In this document: positions 48,408 to 59,227 of the stretch, one piece after another | How positions within the stretch are numbered: the first letter of the stretch is position 1 | How the letters are laid out: each line of letters opens with the position of its first letter | NCBI GenBank assembly: GCA_036971715.1 | Contig: JAVHJL010000001.1 | Coordinates: forward strand, 2,170,001 to 2,234,000 | Length of the DNA: 64,000 bases | Direction: 5' to 3' | Source of the DNA: Arthrobotrys musiformis | Taxonomy: Eukaryota > Ascomycota > Orbiliomycetes > Orbiliales > Orbiliaceae | Program-made: the position numbers and the translations under genes | Notes under the pieces: generated by a model | Seen by the model: the letters and a program-made list of their open reading frames with translations, nothing else | Databases searched by the model: none | Told to the model about the DNA's origin: nothing

Positions 48408-49163
48408 CTATCCAACGGTCGCCCTAACCCTAGTAAAACGAAAGCGTTCATTCGCCGGGTATTGCGGAGGGAGCGAAAGGTTTGCGATCAGCGGTCCGAC
48501 ATCAATCTATAAGCGGCGATACAACGTACGTAGAAATTAGCCTTGTCATACATGCATAGCCCGGGCCAATGAACCCAACCATTAAGTGGAGCAAAATATA
48601 CATACCTGTTTATACTCCTTCGCAGGCCCGGTAGTTTCGTCGAGAAGCCATCCTTCGCTGCCAGAAGGGTTTTCAATACTACATATCAAGACTTGTGAGC
48701 TCAAATGCCGGCTTAAAAACAGCTGTGGTTCATAGTTCGCGCAACTTACATCCACTGGTCGCGTCCCTGCCAGTTGACTGAAGATATTTTCCAACGAGTC
48801 TCTAGTGGCGGGCCTGTCAATTGAGCGAAGAGTTTGTCTTCGATTTCGACGACAGGGCTGCCTTTGTTCTTCAGGGTGTAGGTTCCATCGCGGTTCCTTG
48901 TGACTTCCCACTGCCCGGAATAACCAGTTAGTCCATCGCACAGCATGCACGCCCCAAGGTCACCAGCATTGCGGAGCGTGCAGGGGTAATCAAGATCAAC
49001 ATACCGTGGATGCCTCTTCCTTGGGCGGAAGAATGACAACCTTCTTCGGAAGAAGGGATTTATCTTCGGCAAGGGTCCGGGAAACTTTGAGGCCGGTGGA
49101 AACGCTAGTGATGATATATGTCCCGCTTTGGAGGATCGGGGCTGAATTATAAGAGGGTGGCAT
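48408..49163 (-). CDS. I66/cospin-like beta-trefoil serine-protease inhibitor homologue (copy A)
   Basis: Exons 49163-49005, 48910-48750, 48678-48606 and 48506-48408 give 163 residues. No signal peptide, as is usual for cytosolic fungal trefoil inhibitors. Family features seen: SGTYIITSVSTG strand at the N-terminus, TLAEDKSLLPKKVVILPP (the EDxSLLPK block of the family), WEVTRNRDGTYTLKNKG, EIEDKLFAQL and TRWKISSVNW, then IIENPSGSEGWLLDE. Cospin-type inhibitors of mushrooms block trypsin-like proteases and deter feeders. A reactive-site loop cannot be assigned with confidence. The last exon (33 codons, ending VRATVG) is the weakest part of the model; reading through the previous donor would end sooner. 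It is the leftmost of three related copies on the same strand. Confidence 0.75.
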
Positions 49164-49210
49164 CTTTTGTGGTATTCTTCTATCCCGTAGTCGATCTTAA
49201 GGAACGTAGG

Positions 49211-49218
49211 TTTATATA
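49211..49218 (-). promoter_or_regulatory. TATA box of inhibitor copy A
   Basis: On the minus strand this reads TATATAAA, 48 bp before the ATG of copy A. The broken copy B has the same motif 46 bp before its ATG, which supports a shared core promoter. Confidence 0.5.
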
Positions 49219-51906
49219 TCGATCTTCCGTTTATCAAGACTTATCAATAAAACGAAATGAAGAGGGTCCAAAATGTGTACCTGCGAACATAGGAGTGCAA
49301 GCAAGGGCATATATATATTATTTATATCTACATCCCTCAGGGACTTTTACCCCAAAGGACACGACTACGAATTGTATGTTGTCAGGGCGGAACAGGGATT
49401 ACCGATTACATCTTCCTGACCTCAGCTGGTGCGAATAAGTGCCGATAAGCTTATGAATCCCTCTATTCTAGATCGTACAAGAAATGAATTGCGCAAAATT
49501 CATCATTCGTTTGCAATGTAACGTCTAACCCAGTCTAATGGATGGAATAACTAATGTCCAACAGGATCGAGGCGGGAAGAACAGCCAATATCGCGTCATG
49601 ATAACATTATAACAGCTCATCCAGCCTCGGTAACGTTATTTAATACCCTCTCGGTCGCAAAAATTCAGAAAATCCGGGGTAGTTTTGCCAGAATTTGCCA
49701 TCCTGAGCAAAGAATTCCACCCAACAACATAAGATTATAGAATATAACATGTCACCCAAGATGCCGAGCCAGGATCGAATATACCGTCTATGAAAGTATT
49801 GGTAGCGGTGCTATGTTATAAGGTTACAGCCAAGGGATGTTAATCCCTCATCATCTCTCCTGTCCTCTCCGCAAGGGGCCCATTGGCGGGCGATCGCTTG
49901 TAAGCCGAGAACTTGTGTAACTATATTCGGGCCGGACGCCCTGAATATAGGGTGTTATAACGTTAGGGTCTACGATAATCCCGAACTGAGGCAAGCAAAT
50001 GCGACGAACGACAAAAATATCACGAGTCCCCTTTGTTCAAGTCCCGAGTTTTGCAATATTGGCTAGGTTGGATTTAATTTAAAAAAATTTAATTAAAAAA
50101 ACAAGTACCTTAGGAGAAGTAAAACTGGCAAAGCACATGTGAATGTAAGGGCCAAAAGAATAGAGTTCGCAATTAATTGCATATACATGTGTTCGCCACG
50201 TTCTCAGTGCCGTGTATAGTTCCGTCGGCCGTCTCGAGGACCCAGTTGGAGTATAGCGATAGACATCTTAATATGCGAGACGGCACATCAATTGATCAAT
50301 CGAATTAACATTGCATCCCACGCACTCGTATCTCGATTCTGCTGGGAGAATCGATGCTAGCCAAAAGAAATCGCCTAGAATTACTCCGAAACTTTGAGTA
50401 TCGAGACAACGAACTCCCACATGTATGGAGTAATATAACGATACTGATATGCAGGCGGGGTACTATACATGCAGGGTCTTCATCTAACTTCATTCCGTAG
50501 TCCCATCGGAGGCGGTGTTGTGACTTGGGAAGGAAAGGAGAGAACACAAGTGTTGCGCCGTAAGTCAAAGGGAGGCTAGCTCATATAATGTCGTCTACAT
50601 ATAACTTAACCTCAATGTGCACAAAAGTGCGGCACGGTGCTGGAAAATACCGTTACCGAAGAAAGGGCCGATTGAGACGGTGCATTGGGGGCCTGCACAC
50701 GAATCTGTCTTCAAACATTGTATTAAGGTTTCCCTTGACTTAGGAAATCCCTCGTTCTGGGTCTGTGGCTTTTTCTTGCTGCATAGTATCGCAAACTACA
50801 CGTGCTTTTTATTACAGATTGCTCCACTATCTACACGTGTATAACTATATTCCGGTAAGGCTTTATGCAACTTGAGGATAGCCTCCCGGTATGAACCCTC
50901 CAGCCCACGGACCAGGGCCCTCGATGCATACGCCAATTGTGGAGTTTTTGGTTTAACGTCTGCACGTTTGCTTTGCTTTTCGAGCTTCGCGATGGCGAAC
51001 TGGGCGACGTTGCGCGGTCACCCGGATAGTTTTGCGTCGAGAGGACCGAACCGAGGGCGTGTTTACAAGCGAACATGGGGGCCAGCAATTACTAAATACA
51101 TGTACCCCTCGACCATATATAGCCATAAATTTAAGTTCCTTGCCTCTAATGGTTTAGTACAAAGGATCTAATCGAACTAGAGGCAGCCCAGAGGGTACTA
51201 AAAACGCCGATTTCACCTTTGTTCTCCATCAACAGGACTAATACGTGTATAGACTGTGATAACTAGTGCTCGATGCCAAATAGTATTAACCTCCAGGCGT
51301 TTCAACAATTTTTTCTTTATATTCGCTTGCTTTTTCACTATTAGCTAATTTACCATTGTATTCCTTTTCTACATAGAATCGTAGAATCGGAACCACTATC
51401 AGGCCACACTTGCTTTCAATTCTTAGAGATCTCAATCTTAATCAGCTTTCGTTATCTACAAGAGAGATCGCGGCAGGTAGCGCAATGGAAGGCTTTTGGT
51501 GGCGAAGATTGGCTGAATTGAAATCTAGACAGCGTTAAGTCTACAAAATCAGTACCTGAATTATATGTAAAAGCAAATACTACAAAGAAGGCTCCGGAGG
51601 TTCGGCATTTCGCAATTGAACCCCTCATTCTCCATTCTAGGAAAAGGCTTCTTTTTTTTATGTTATTTTTATTTTTGTGAATGAGTGTTGAAATATACCG
51701 GTGCAAATGCTTCACCGGCGGCCACGGCCTAGCCGAATTAACTATCGATCTTTTCGATTCTACCGTTTTACAAAGAGGATAGCGGAAATGTGAGCCTTCA
51801 TGCCATGCAATGCAACCTACTTCCCGTCGCTGCATTGAAATTTGAAGTTTCGAAATTGAACAACAAAAAGGGAAGACGGCGAGGGGGTGTGCGTTACGCT
51901 ACTCAC
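49219..51906. other. no gene recognised
   Basis: AT-rich sequence between inhibitor copies A and B with only short, unsupported open frames. A block of TTTAAATT words lies near 50070-50100. The right end contains the decayed 3' part of copy B, where no credible last exon could be found. Confidence 0.45.
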
Positions 51907-52192
51907 GTATACACACTCGGACCGTGCTGCCCGTGGGGTTTGATATCCCAACTCTCGGCCACCAGTTGGTCGTGGGTCAGGACGTGAACCATGCCGTTGA
52001 GTTCAGCGGTCTCAGTTCCCCCAATCCGAATGCTATAGCCGTCACGGAGCTTTACTATTCCCACTTTTGGGGGTCAGAGGACGGAGGGAGACTGATCATG
52101 AAGACCTGCTCTCCGTTGTTGGATGTGTTCCATCCTACAGGCCCATTTGAGTAATTGAATGTTATGAAGTAGATGCCTGTCTCGAGCGACAT
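51907..52192 (-). pseudogene. I66/cospin-like inhibitor, frameshifted copy (copy B)
   Basis: The minus-strand frame opens at 52192 with MSLETGIYFITFNYSNGP, similar to copy C (MSLEPGLYFIQ), and runs 45 codons to a TAG at 52055-52057. From 52058 the next frame continues the family pattern without a gap: LRDGYSIRIGG, then NGMVHVLTHDQLVAESWDIK and HGQHGPSVY, reaching a GTGAGT donor at 51905-51906. The break equals one missing base and falls inside the domain. No intron of reasonable size bridges it, since the only phase-compatible donor and acceptor pair would leave 29 bp. No final exon with the expected W-rich end was found downstream. The gene is therefore a recent pseudogene, unless the base loss is a sequencing error. 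Confidence 0.65.
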
Positions 52193-52237
52193 GGTTTACG
52201 TATATAGATCTATAGACGGTCAAAAAAATATTGTCCG

Positions 52238-52245
52238 TTTTATAT
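52238..52245 (-). promoter_or_regulatory. TATA box of inhibitor copy B
   Basis: On the minus strand this reads TATATAAA, 46 bp before the ATG of the broken copy B, almost the same placement as in copy A. It suggests that copy B was once expressed or duplicated together with its promoter. Confidence 0.45.
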
Positions 52246-54114
52246 AATAGATATACTTTCATGAACAGGGTTGTCCAGCCGAATAACAGAAGGTTCGAAG
52301 ATACACCTTTAAACGCACATACGCAAAAAGAAAGTCAATCGATAGCCTCGGTATGATCTTTTGCAAGATGAAAAGATTCCAAGAAATACCCATGTAAATA
52401 GCATACGTAACACCCTTCGCAAGCTTGATGTTGAATAAAAATATATGGTTTTCAACATAGGTCTTAATTAAGCTACTTGCTATGTGGAATACAACATCGA
52501 ATTATATCGACTATCGGTTAGTCGACTGCGCTCTCGTGACATGATCAGAGCTTATACGTAGCTCGTAGGCAATGCAGCTATTCTTTAGCTCGAGCTTAAC
52601 ATTTCGACGGGCCGGTGGTAACATAGACATATTAGATACGTATACTAGATCCATATTTTACGCTAGTTTTTGATATCTAGGCCTCGAATGCATCTCGCCG
52701 ACGATCCCATCGGATATCGGATAGAGGTTTTTTTTTTTTTCATTCTGTATGAGACCTTGTAAAAAGCTCCAAGTTCCCTGCCATCTAGCCAGATCTATAT
52801 GCAACATACGAGAACTCGGAAACCCCATGGATCCTAGTTTCAACCCTAAATTAAGTCTGTGATCAGGCTCGAATGCATAGATATCTTGGAAACAAAAATC
52901 CTTAATTGTTTAAGATCAGCATTAACTATAGTACTATGGGTATCGATTGTGTGATTTCTCATGTATCTACATGGCCATAATTGTGCGTCTGCATAAGGTT
53001 CGAAAACTTGTTTCTGTCTGCCTGAACAACTCAAAGAAACGACCCAGTTTGGTCTCGACCTAGTTGAACAATCTAGACCAAATGTATCCTAGTATTTTTG
53101 GAGCCTGCTAAATCTGGCAAGTGTTTCAAGCTAGTCTCTCTTTGAGTAATGTACCGAAAAAATGGCTCTAAATCCTTCCATTGATTTATTTTGCCAATCC
53201 TCGATGCATTTCTTTGCATATGCAGTCAAGCCAGCTGGTTTTATTGATTCTTGGGCCTGGGAATATGGCTGCTTCATATGATATCAGAAGCAATGCATCT
53301 ACATGGAATGCCTGGCCAACATCGCATCCAACGATGCATCGACGCAATAGACATCGACCACCTTTACTATCGGGGAAATATTTAGCGAAAATTCCTCTTT
53401 TAAATTTCCGAAGAGAGGAACGCAATTACGTGACATCAAGGACAAAAGAGACCTCGAGAGCTCTCAGGCAGGAACAAAATTTTTTGGGAGTGTCAAACAC
53501 AACCCCTCCAGGGCCGCATTTTTTTGACTTCCACGGAAAACAACGGTTTAGTTGCGGGCGGATAGTTCGGGACGGGAACCTGCGAGCTGCGAGTTATAGT
53601 ATGAAATCCGTCTTTCCGTTGCCTTTTTTTGAAGGTTTTCTGTAGCTTGTCCTTTCTTTGATGGACATTATGTGATGCGTCGTGCATTCAGATCTTTGAC
53701 CCAAAATGCTCCAACGCCGCAAAACTTACACTTGCCGTTTCAGCGGCACCACAATTGTGCGAATATCACAGGATCTTTAGCTCGCTATTGGAAACTTTTG
53801 CTTTATTGCTTTTACGAGTATTCACAGTGGAAATATTGTCCTCAAACTCAAAACCAACCTCTCCCTTACATGTTGATTCGTCAATTTCCCTGGTTCAAAA
53901 AAATAAAAGGTTCCCGAAAAGGGCTAGGAGGGCCCCTCTTTGATCTTGGCGGGATCCGACAATGCTACAACAACGAGACTAGTACTATAGGTAGTGTAGA
54001 TCGTCAAGCTTTACCAGTTCAAAGAGTTGATTGGGAGTATCTTGAATGGGGCGAATCTCAATCTATGTTTCTCGTTAGTTTCCTTGCGGCTAATTGTTTA
54101 GGAGGGTTTTTCTT
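52246..54114. other. interval between inhibitor copies; one unassigned open frame
   Basis: No recognised gene. The longest frame is 53672-54148 on the plus strand (158 codons, Tyr/Trp-rich, with segments such as ARYWKLLLYCFYEYSQWKY and VDWEYLEWGESQSMF). It has no signal peptide or known motif and overlaps the last exon of inhibitor copy C on the other strand. It may be non-coding. A second frame at 53181-53645 is equally unsupported. Confidence 0.4.
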
Positions 54115-54578
54115 TTACGAATTCGTGCTGACCTGGGACTCCGGTTGATCTTCGACAGTCCAGCCTTCGCCGCTCTCGGTTTCAATACTGCTACAAGTTA
54201 GCTTCAAATCCGCATTCGCTTGATAGGGTAATAAATTGTCGAGAGAAGTGGCAGTCCCCCAAATCACCTTGCGTACCTGTAAACATTCTCACCATGTTCG
54301 GGGTGGGCTTTGACAACCCAGTCCACAGGTGCTGGCTCCGGTAGCAGAAAAGCATACAATTTATCGTCAATAGCCCCGGTATATGCGTCCTGGGCCTTCA
54401 TACGGTATTTCCCATCGCCGGTTTCCTCGACAAGCCACTCTGGAGGCCGGCCTCCTGCGGCCTGGGAGAGACTCAGGACCCTCTTGGGCAAGAGTGACCG
54501 GTCTTCGACATAAAATCTTCCCACGGGATAGTGTTTGGATTTCGCTTGGATAAAATAGAGTCCGGGTTCAAGAGACAT
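54115..54578 (-). CDS. I66/cospin-like beta-trefoil serine-protease inhibitor homologue (copy C)
   Basis: Exons 54578-54277 and 54187-54115 give 124 residues, shorter than copy A. The sequence covers the full trefoil pattern: LEPGLYFIQAKS, YVEDRSLLPKRVLSLSQ (EDxSLLPK block), PEWLVEETGDGKYRMKA, GAIDDKLYAFLLPE, VDWVVKAHPEHGENVYS and IETESGEGWTVEDQP. The intron at the N-V-Y-S junction equals the second intron of copy A (before IIENP). Copy C lacks the intron that copy A has before its WEV block. No signal peptide. A TATATAAA motif on the minus strand at 54720-54727 is a possible promoter element. Cospin-type proteins inhibit trypsin-like proteases; here the function is inferred from the family pattern. 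Confidence 0.85.
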
Positions 54579-57500
54579 AATTGTGGGACGGTGGATAAGT
54601 AAAAAATATGAGTGTATCTTGTAATACTATGTGTATTTAGCGGAGGTTTTAGGTGGATTGATGATTGAGTATCTATTGTTTATACCATCTAGAAAGTATT
54701 CTTTCCAAATTTCAGAGAATTTATATACTACAGACTTCATAAAATCCATAATTGTATGCTTTGGCTTTCGAGGCAATGAAGACGTCAACAGAGCGTAGAT
54801 GGTATAGCAAGATCGTCAAGGAACTAACTGTTTTCCAACTGGAGCTACATCTATTGCGCAATGAGCTACACAAACGGGCTACAACGTGGATACACAAGAC
54901 TAAACGTGCACACCAAAGGCTAGTGATTCGTTTATTTGAACTCTGGTTGGCTTCAAGTAAATCTTAACCAAAACCTAAAAGCAACCTCCGCACTCTCGTG
55001 GATGCTGTCGCAATCTAGATGAATCCGAACCCGCGAGCCGGCCGATATACCTTGATTCGATTCTAGGGCCTACTGAGAATGACTTTTCACGGCAAGAATC
55101 ATTTACAAGTATGTACCTATTTTGATTATGTATACATCATCATCAGTATATCCTCTACGCTGATGCATGTATATCGATGCATGTGCATACATACATTGCC
55201 CCCTTAACCTTAATTATGTTCTAGATCAGGTAGGGAACGCCCGTATACGAGGAACAGAGGAACAAGATGCATCTGCAATATTATTATAGAGGCAATTGCG
55301 GCACTAGAGAAAAAAAAGCCTTTCTGGGTTTAGAGACGTCGAGACTGATATATCATCGGTATTAATACCAAATGGGAGTGTCTGGATGCAGTTCTGGACG
55401 CTGTTCGAATATGAATAGTCAATCCCTCTGCGTAAGCACTTATCAGCCGTAGGTTCGCCACTCCATTTAGGGTCGGTGCTCCACAAGCGCTTCAATCTGA
55501 ATGATTTTGAGAGGAAATGATTAGTAGCCGTGCGGTCCGCTGGCCAGATGCTTGGCAAATTTCCAATCTTCTGTTGATGACGTCGCATTGGCTTTCGTCA
55601 CCAGTTATGAGTCCATTGGGAAGGCACGTAAGTCAAAGCGCGTAGAGGGAGAATAGCCGAAATTTATGTTTATGTACGGGTACGGGTCTATTCTGGTAGT
55701 AAAAGTTTATTCCGTCATGCCGTTCGGCGGGATTCTGTGTCTACTTATCACCACTTTTGAAAATGCAGTCACAACGCCACATAGAACTCAATATTTTATT
55801 TGAGAGGGCAGCGTGGGATTTTATGTACAAAAAAAAGCCCCCATGGCTTTCAAAATCGCGAGATCGGCGCGGCGAGTTTCCCAGAGTATTGGCTGAAGCC
55901 GACTGCCGGATGACGATACTTTTCCCTTACATGTCGGAAGCACTTCCCATAAAAAGGTCAGGGAACGATCAGATCTGGGTAAGAAGCGAACCAAAACTTT
56001 CTTGCAGAAAGTTGGGGGTCTAGATCTATCTCGAGACGACTTCTAAAGCACCTTGAGCTCAGCCTCTGACATCTTTTATGGAAACATAGTCCCCACTTCG
56101 CAAATAAAGTATTTGGAGAGATGCAAGATGATAGGTGAGATTGAAGCCCCCACTGAGACAGAGATCTGGGGATCTTGGTTCCGGGCCAATTGGGTGAAAG
56201 AATGTGGATATTGTACAGGCCTGGGAAACCTCGGCACCACCAGCCAGACGGGACGGTTCGATAATGTTATCTGGCTCATAACTTAGGGGTCCAACAGTGT
56301 GGATAGGCGCTATCTTGGAAACCTTAGAGGTAATAGGTATTCCAAACATAGTTTACAAACTAAGTCTCTAGCTCGCCGGCTCGCAAAAAGGTGTAAAATC
56401 CATGTCTATACCCACGCTCTTAAGAACTAATACGCGAATAGCAAACCGACCGGTTCGCTAACAAAGTAGTTAGTATACTAGTGAGCGGGGACTATTTTGG
56501 AGCTTCGAGGGGAGGCTCTGAACGAGGCCTTCCGGACTGCTCCTAGTGTAACGTTTGCAGAGTAACTACTAGCAAAAGGATCAGGGTCAACTACAGCGGT
56601 TATTTTCAGATTAATCTTGGTTAAGCAAGTATTTAGAGCCAATTGAGAACTTTCCACGTCGATTTAGACTAGTTAGACTGAGACCACTCGAGTACTCGAC
56701 GAATAGCTGTCACTGCGAGACGAGTGTGTATGTAAGTTGTAAGTGCAGATGTTGTGTTAGGCAAGATCAGCGGCAGGGTCTAGATTGACCCCCGCAACAC
56801 ATTTTCCCAAACAATCGCCATTGTTCTCCAACACCAAGAAGAAACCTCTGAGTTTCGAGGTGGCCAGACTGACGGGACGCTTTGCTATGCATTATTGTCT
56901 TCTGATATTGCTATATGGTTGCTATTGATAGCGGTCCACTCGAGGCAGCCTCTGTGCCGGTTCTTGAACTCGTTTCTTGGAACAGAAATTTCGCCTCATG
57001 ATCGAATCTTGAAGCAATATCGAGCCCGACAGAATGCAAATTTGACGAGGAATCCCAGCATTCTGTCAAGGTTCGGGTTCAAGAAGCAACGTCCCGTGGC
57101 TCCACCCGCCAGGAATTGGGGTTCCGCTTGAATTTCATTTGCTGGTTTTCTGACGCGAAACCCTCAGGAAAGAACCCTAATGACCAGTCTTTCCATTAGT
57201 CCTTCACCACCTGCCGTCCTGAGACAGAGAGCCAGGGAATTTAGCGAGTACCCGGTGGATCCGAGGTGGTTAGTGCCAACTGGGCTCGCCGAAACGGACC
57301 CAACAAAGGGGTTTGTCCGGTTCCCCGAACATGGATGGTTTGCTAGGCGATCTGTTAAGTGGAAGGGCTTCCTGGTTCCTCGGGTCTGTGGCTCCCCTCC
57401 CTCTGAAAATCTGGGAATTAATTGGCACAAGCCTGGGATACCACTTCGTTCCCTCGCACTGACTATCCCACAGCTAACACCACCCTTTAGCGCTGCAATT

Positions 57501-58440
57501 TGAACAAAGGACCGGAATTGAGGGTGCATATGCAGTCCCAAGGGTATTGACCAGGAGTGGCTTCCCCCAAACAAACAGTGTGAAAATTTTTGTGAAGGTT
57601 ACCGAAAGCGAGGTTCAAATGGGGTCATTCATACAATAAAAAAGGGGGGGTATACCAAACCGATACTATTACAGTCTAGATTCTGCAGCCAACAACATAT
57701 TTAACATTCGGAATACTGGGGGCTTGCAGAATGCATCGACGGTGTATTTATCGATAACCGTCGCCTTCGTCCCCGACACCATCTACACAAGTAAAAAGAA
57801 AAGGGATATCTCGGGGACGAATAAACAAAGTGTACACGAAGTCTTCCATACTTTGGCCGTTAAACCAAAGCCGATCCCCCGTGCGTTACCGGAAATTCAT
57901 GACTATCACTTAGTAGACCGCCAAGGCGCCATCAATTTGGTAGACCCTTGCCCTCGTCTCCCACACCTCCTCCACTTGGCCGTTTCCTTACGCCAAACCG
58001 CCAGGAAACGGTCCACTGGCTCTGGCTATTGTAGAGTGACCCCCATTTGAGTTAGGATCCTCCTGAGGAAATCGTGACTTTCGCTAACCCCTCACCGGAG
58101 TCAAAATTGTGCAAGGAAGATTTTTTTTTCTTCATGAGAGATTTCTAACCTGGGCGTGGGAGGAAACAAGTTAGCCTAGAGGTGGGCCCACACACTCGCC
58201 AGGGGGTCCTAGAAAGGAGGAGTCCCAGTCCCAAACTTTCGGAACGAGCATAGGCCTCTCGCCTCCTATAACTTTCCGCTGGCAATCCCCACTGCAGAGT
58301 CTCCTTGAGGAGTTATAAACTCACCATCTCTCTCCTGGGTTGATACTTAAGGTCGAGCATCCGCTTCCTTGGGTTCTGAATTTATCTCTCATCCTCATCA
58401 TTCTATATTTTACCACATCAACTACCAAGACTAAATAAAT
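54579..58440. other. long interval without recognisable gene
   Basis: Nearly 4 kb with short open frames only. The part at about 57000-58100 is richer in GC, and both strands are open for about 100-136 codons at 57164-57574, but neither frame shows a motif or splice pattern. The 58.1-58.4 kb segment, with TATAAA at 58314-58319 and a CT/CA-rich leader, is probably the promoter of the gene at 58.7 kb. Confidence 0.45.
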
Positions 58441-58492
58441 ACATCACAACATCACATCACATCTCATCTCATCACATCACATCACATCACAC
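58441..58492. repeat. CATCA-type microsatellite
   Basis: About 52 bp of imperfect ATCAC/ATCTC pentamer repeats in the presumed 5' leader of the gene starting at 58703. Likely a slippage-prone tract; it could vary between strains. Confidence 0.85.
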
Positions 58493-58702
58493 AATATCAG
58501 CTGAGCTGTGAAGAATACCGAAAATCAATCAATAAAACCCGACTTGGGCTTGGATAGCGCCACTCGTGTAGTGACAAGAAAGGCAGCCTTCTCCTTTTTA
58601 TATCATTTATATATATTAGCTTTGGAGTCGTCTCGTGGCTCCATAAGCATACAATCCTCAAATACCATATCCTATATCATTCACATTAAGACATCTTTCA
58701 AA

Positions 58703-59227
58703 ATGATTATGTCTTGCATCCCGACCATCTTCCGACGCTCGTCTAAGGGCGAGATCGTCGAGAAGATCGAGAAGGCACCAACAAGACGACCTTCTCTCTT
58801 CTCCATCAAGAGCGCGAAGAGCGCGAAGAGCACCAGGAGCCGAAACTCAGGAGGTTCTTACCAGAACAAGCGACAAAGCCAAGTCTATGAACTCACTGAT
58901 AGACGATGGTACATGTACACCGTCACACAACCAGACGGAGAGGTTGAGAAGCAAATGGTAGCACTGCCACCAGCAGTTGCTGAAAGACTCAATCTGAGCT
59001 TGAGGGCCGATGAGGAATCCGAACCACCATCGCCTCGCACAGCTTCACCTTCTATTCCAATCCCATCCGACCCGTTTCCAATTCAGCCATGTCTTCCTCC
59101 ATCTCCAACATCGCCTCACCACGAGAGGCAGAGGTCGAATGCCACATTCCTTAGCGGCGGCTATGATCGGGATCACCACTACGAGGATGCCATTACCAGA
59201 CTCTACGATGAGGATGAGATCTGGTAA
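58703..59227 (+). CDS. hypothetical small basic/Ser-rich protein
   Basis: An intronless frame of 174 residues beginning MIMSCIPTIFRRSSK in a good context (CAAAATGAT). The frame is open a further 65 codons upstream, but that part lies in the leader and has no conserved look, so the inner ATG is preferred. Residues 10-60 are basic with a repeated KSAKSAKSTRSR motif. The middle block (YELTDRRWYMYTVTQPDGEVEKQMVALPPAVAERL) looks folded and is typical of small conserved ascomycete proteins of unknown function. It is followed by a Ser/Pro-rich region and an acidic end, YDEDEIW. No signal peptide or known domain. Codon use is strongly C-ending, which supports a real, expressed gene. Confidence 0.75.
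   Translation: MIMSCIPTIFRRSSKGEIVEKIEKAPTRRPSLFSIKSAKSAKSTRSRNSGGSYQNKRQSQVYELTDRRWYMYTVTQPDGEVEKQMVALPPAVAERLNLSLRADEESEPPSPRTASPSIPIPSDPFPIQPCLPPSPTSPHHERQRSNATFLSGGYDRDHHYEDAITRLYDEDEIW

Noticed and set aside
51450..51835. 127-codon minus frame after the broken inhibitor copy
   Set aside because: Considered as the missing last exon. It lacks the aromatic W-rich end seen in copies A and C and starts without a fitting acceptor.
55304..55588. 94-codon minus frame with WSTDPKWSGEPTADKC
   Set aside because: Looks somewhat protein-like, but neither splice partners nor a homologous family could be identified, so it is not called.
57164..57574. Overlapping long frames on both strands (136 and 107 codons)
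   Set aside because: Both frames are open because the segment is GC-rich. Neither has a motif, and a two-strand overlap of this kind is typical of chance.
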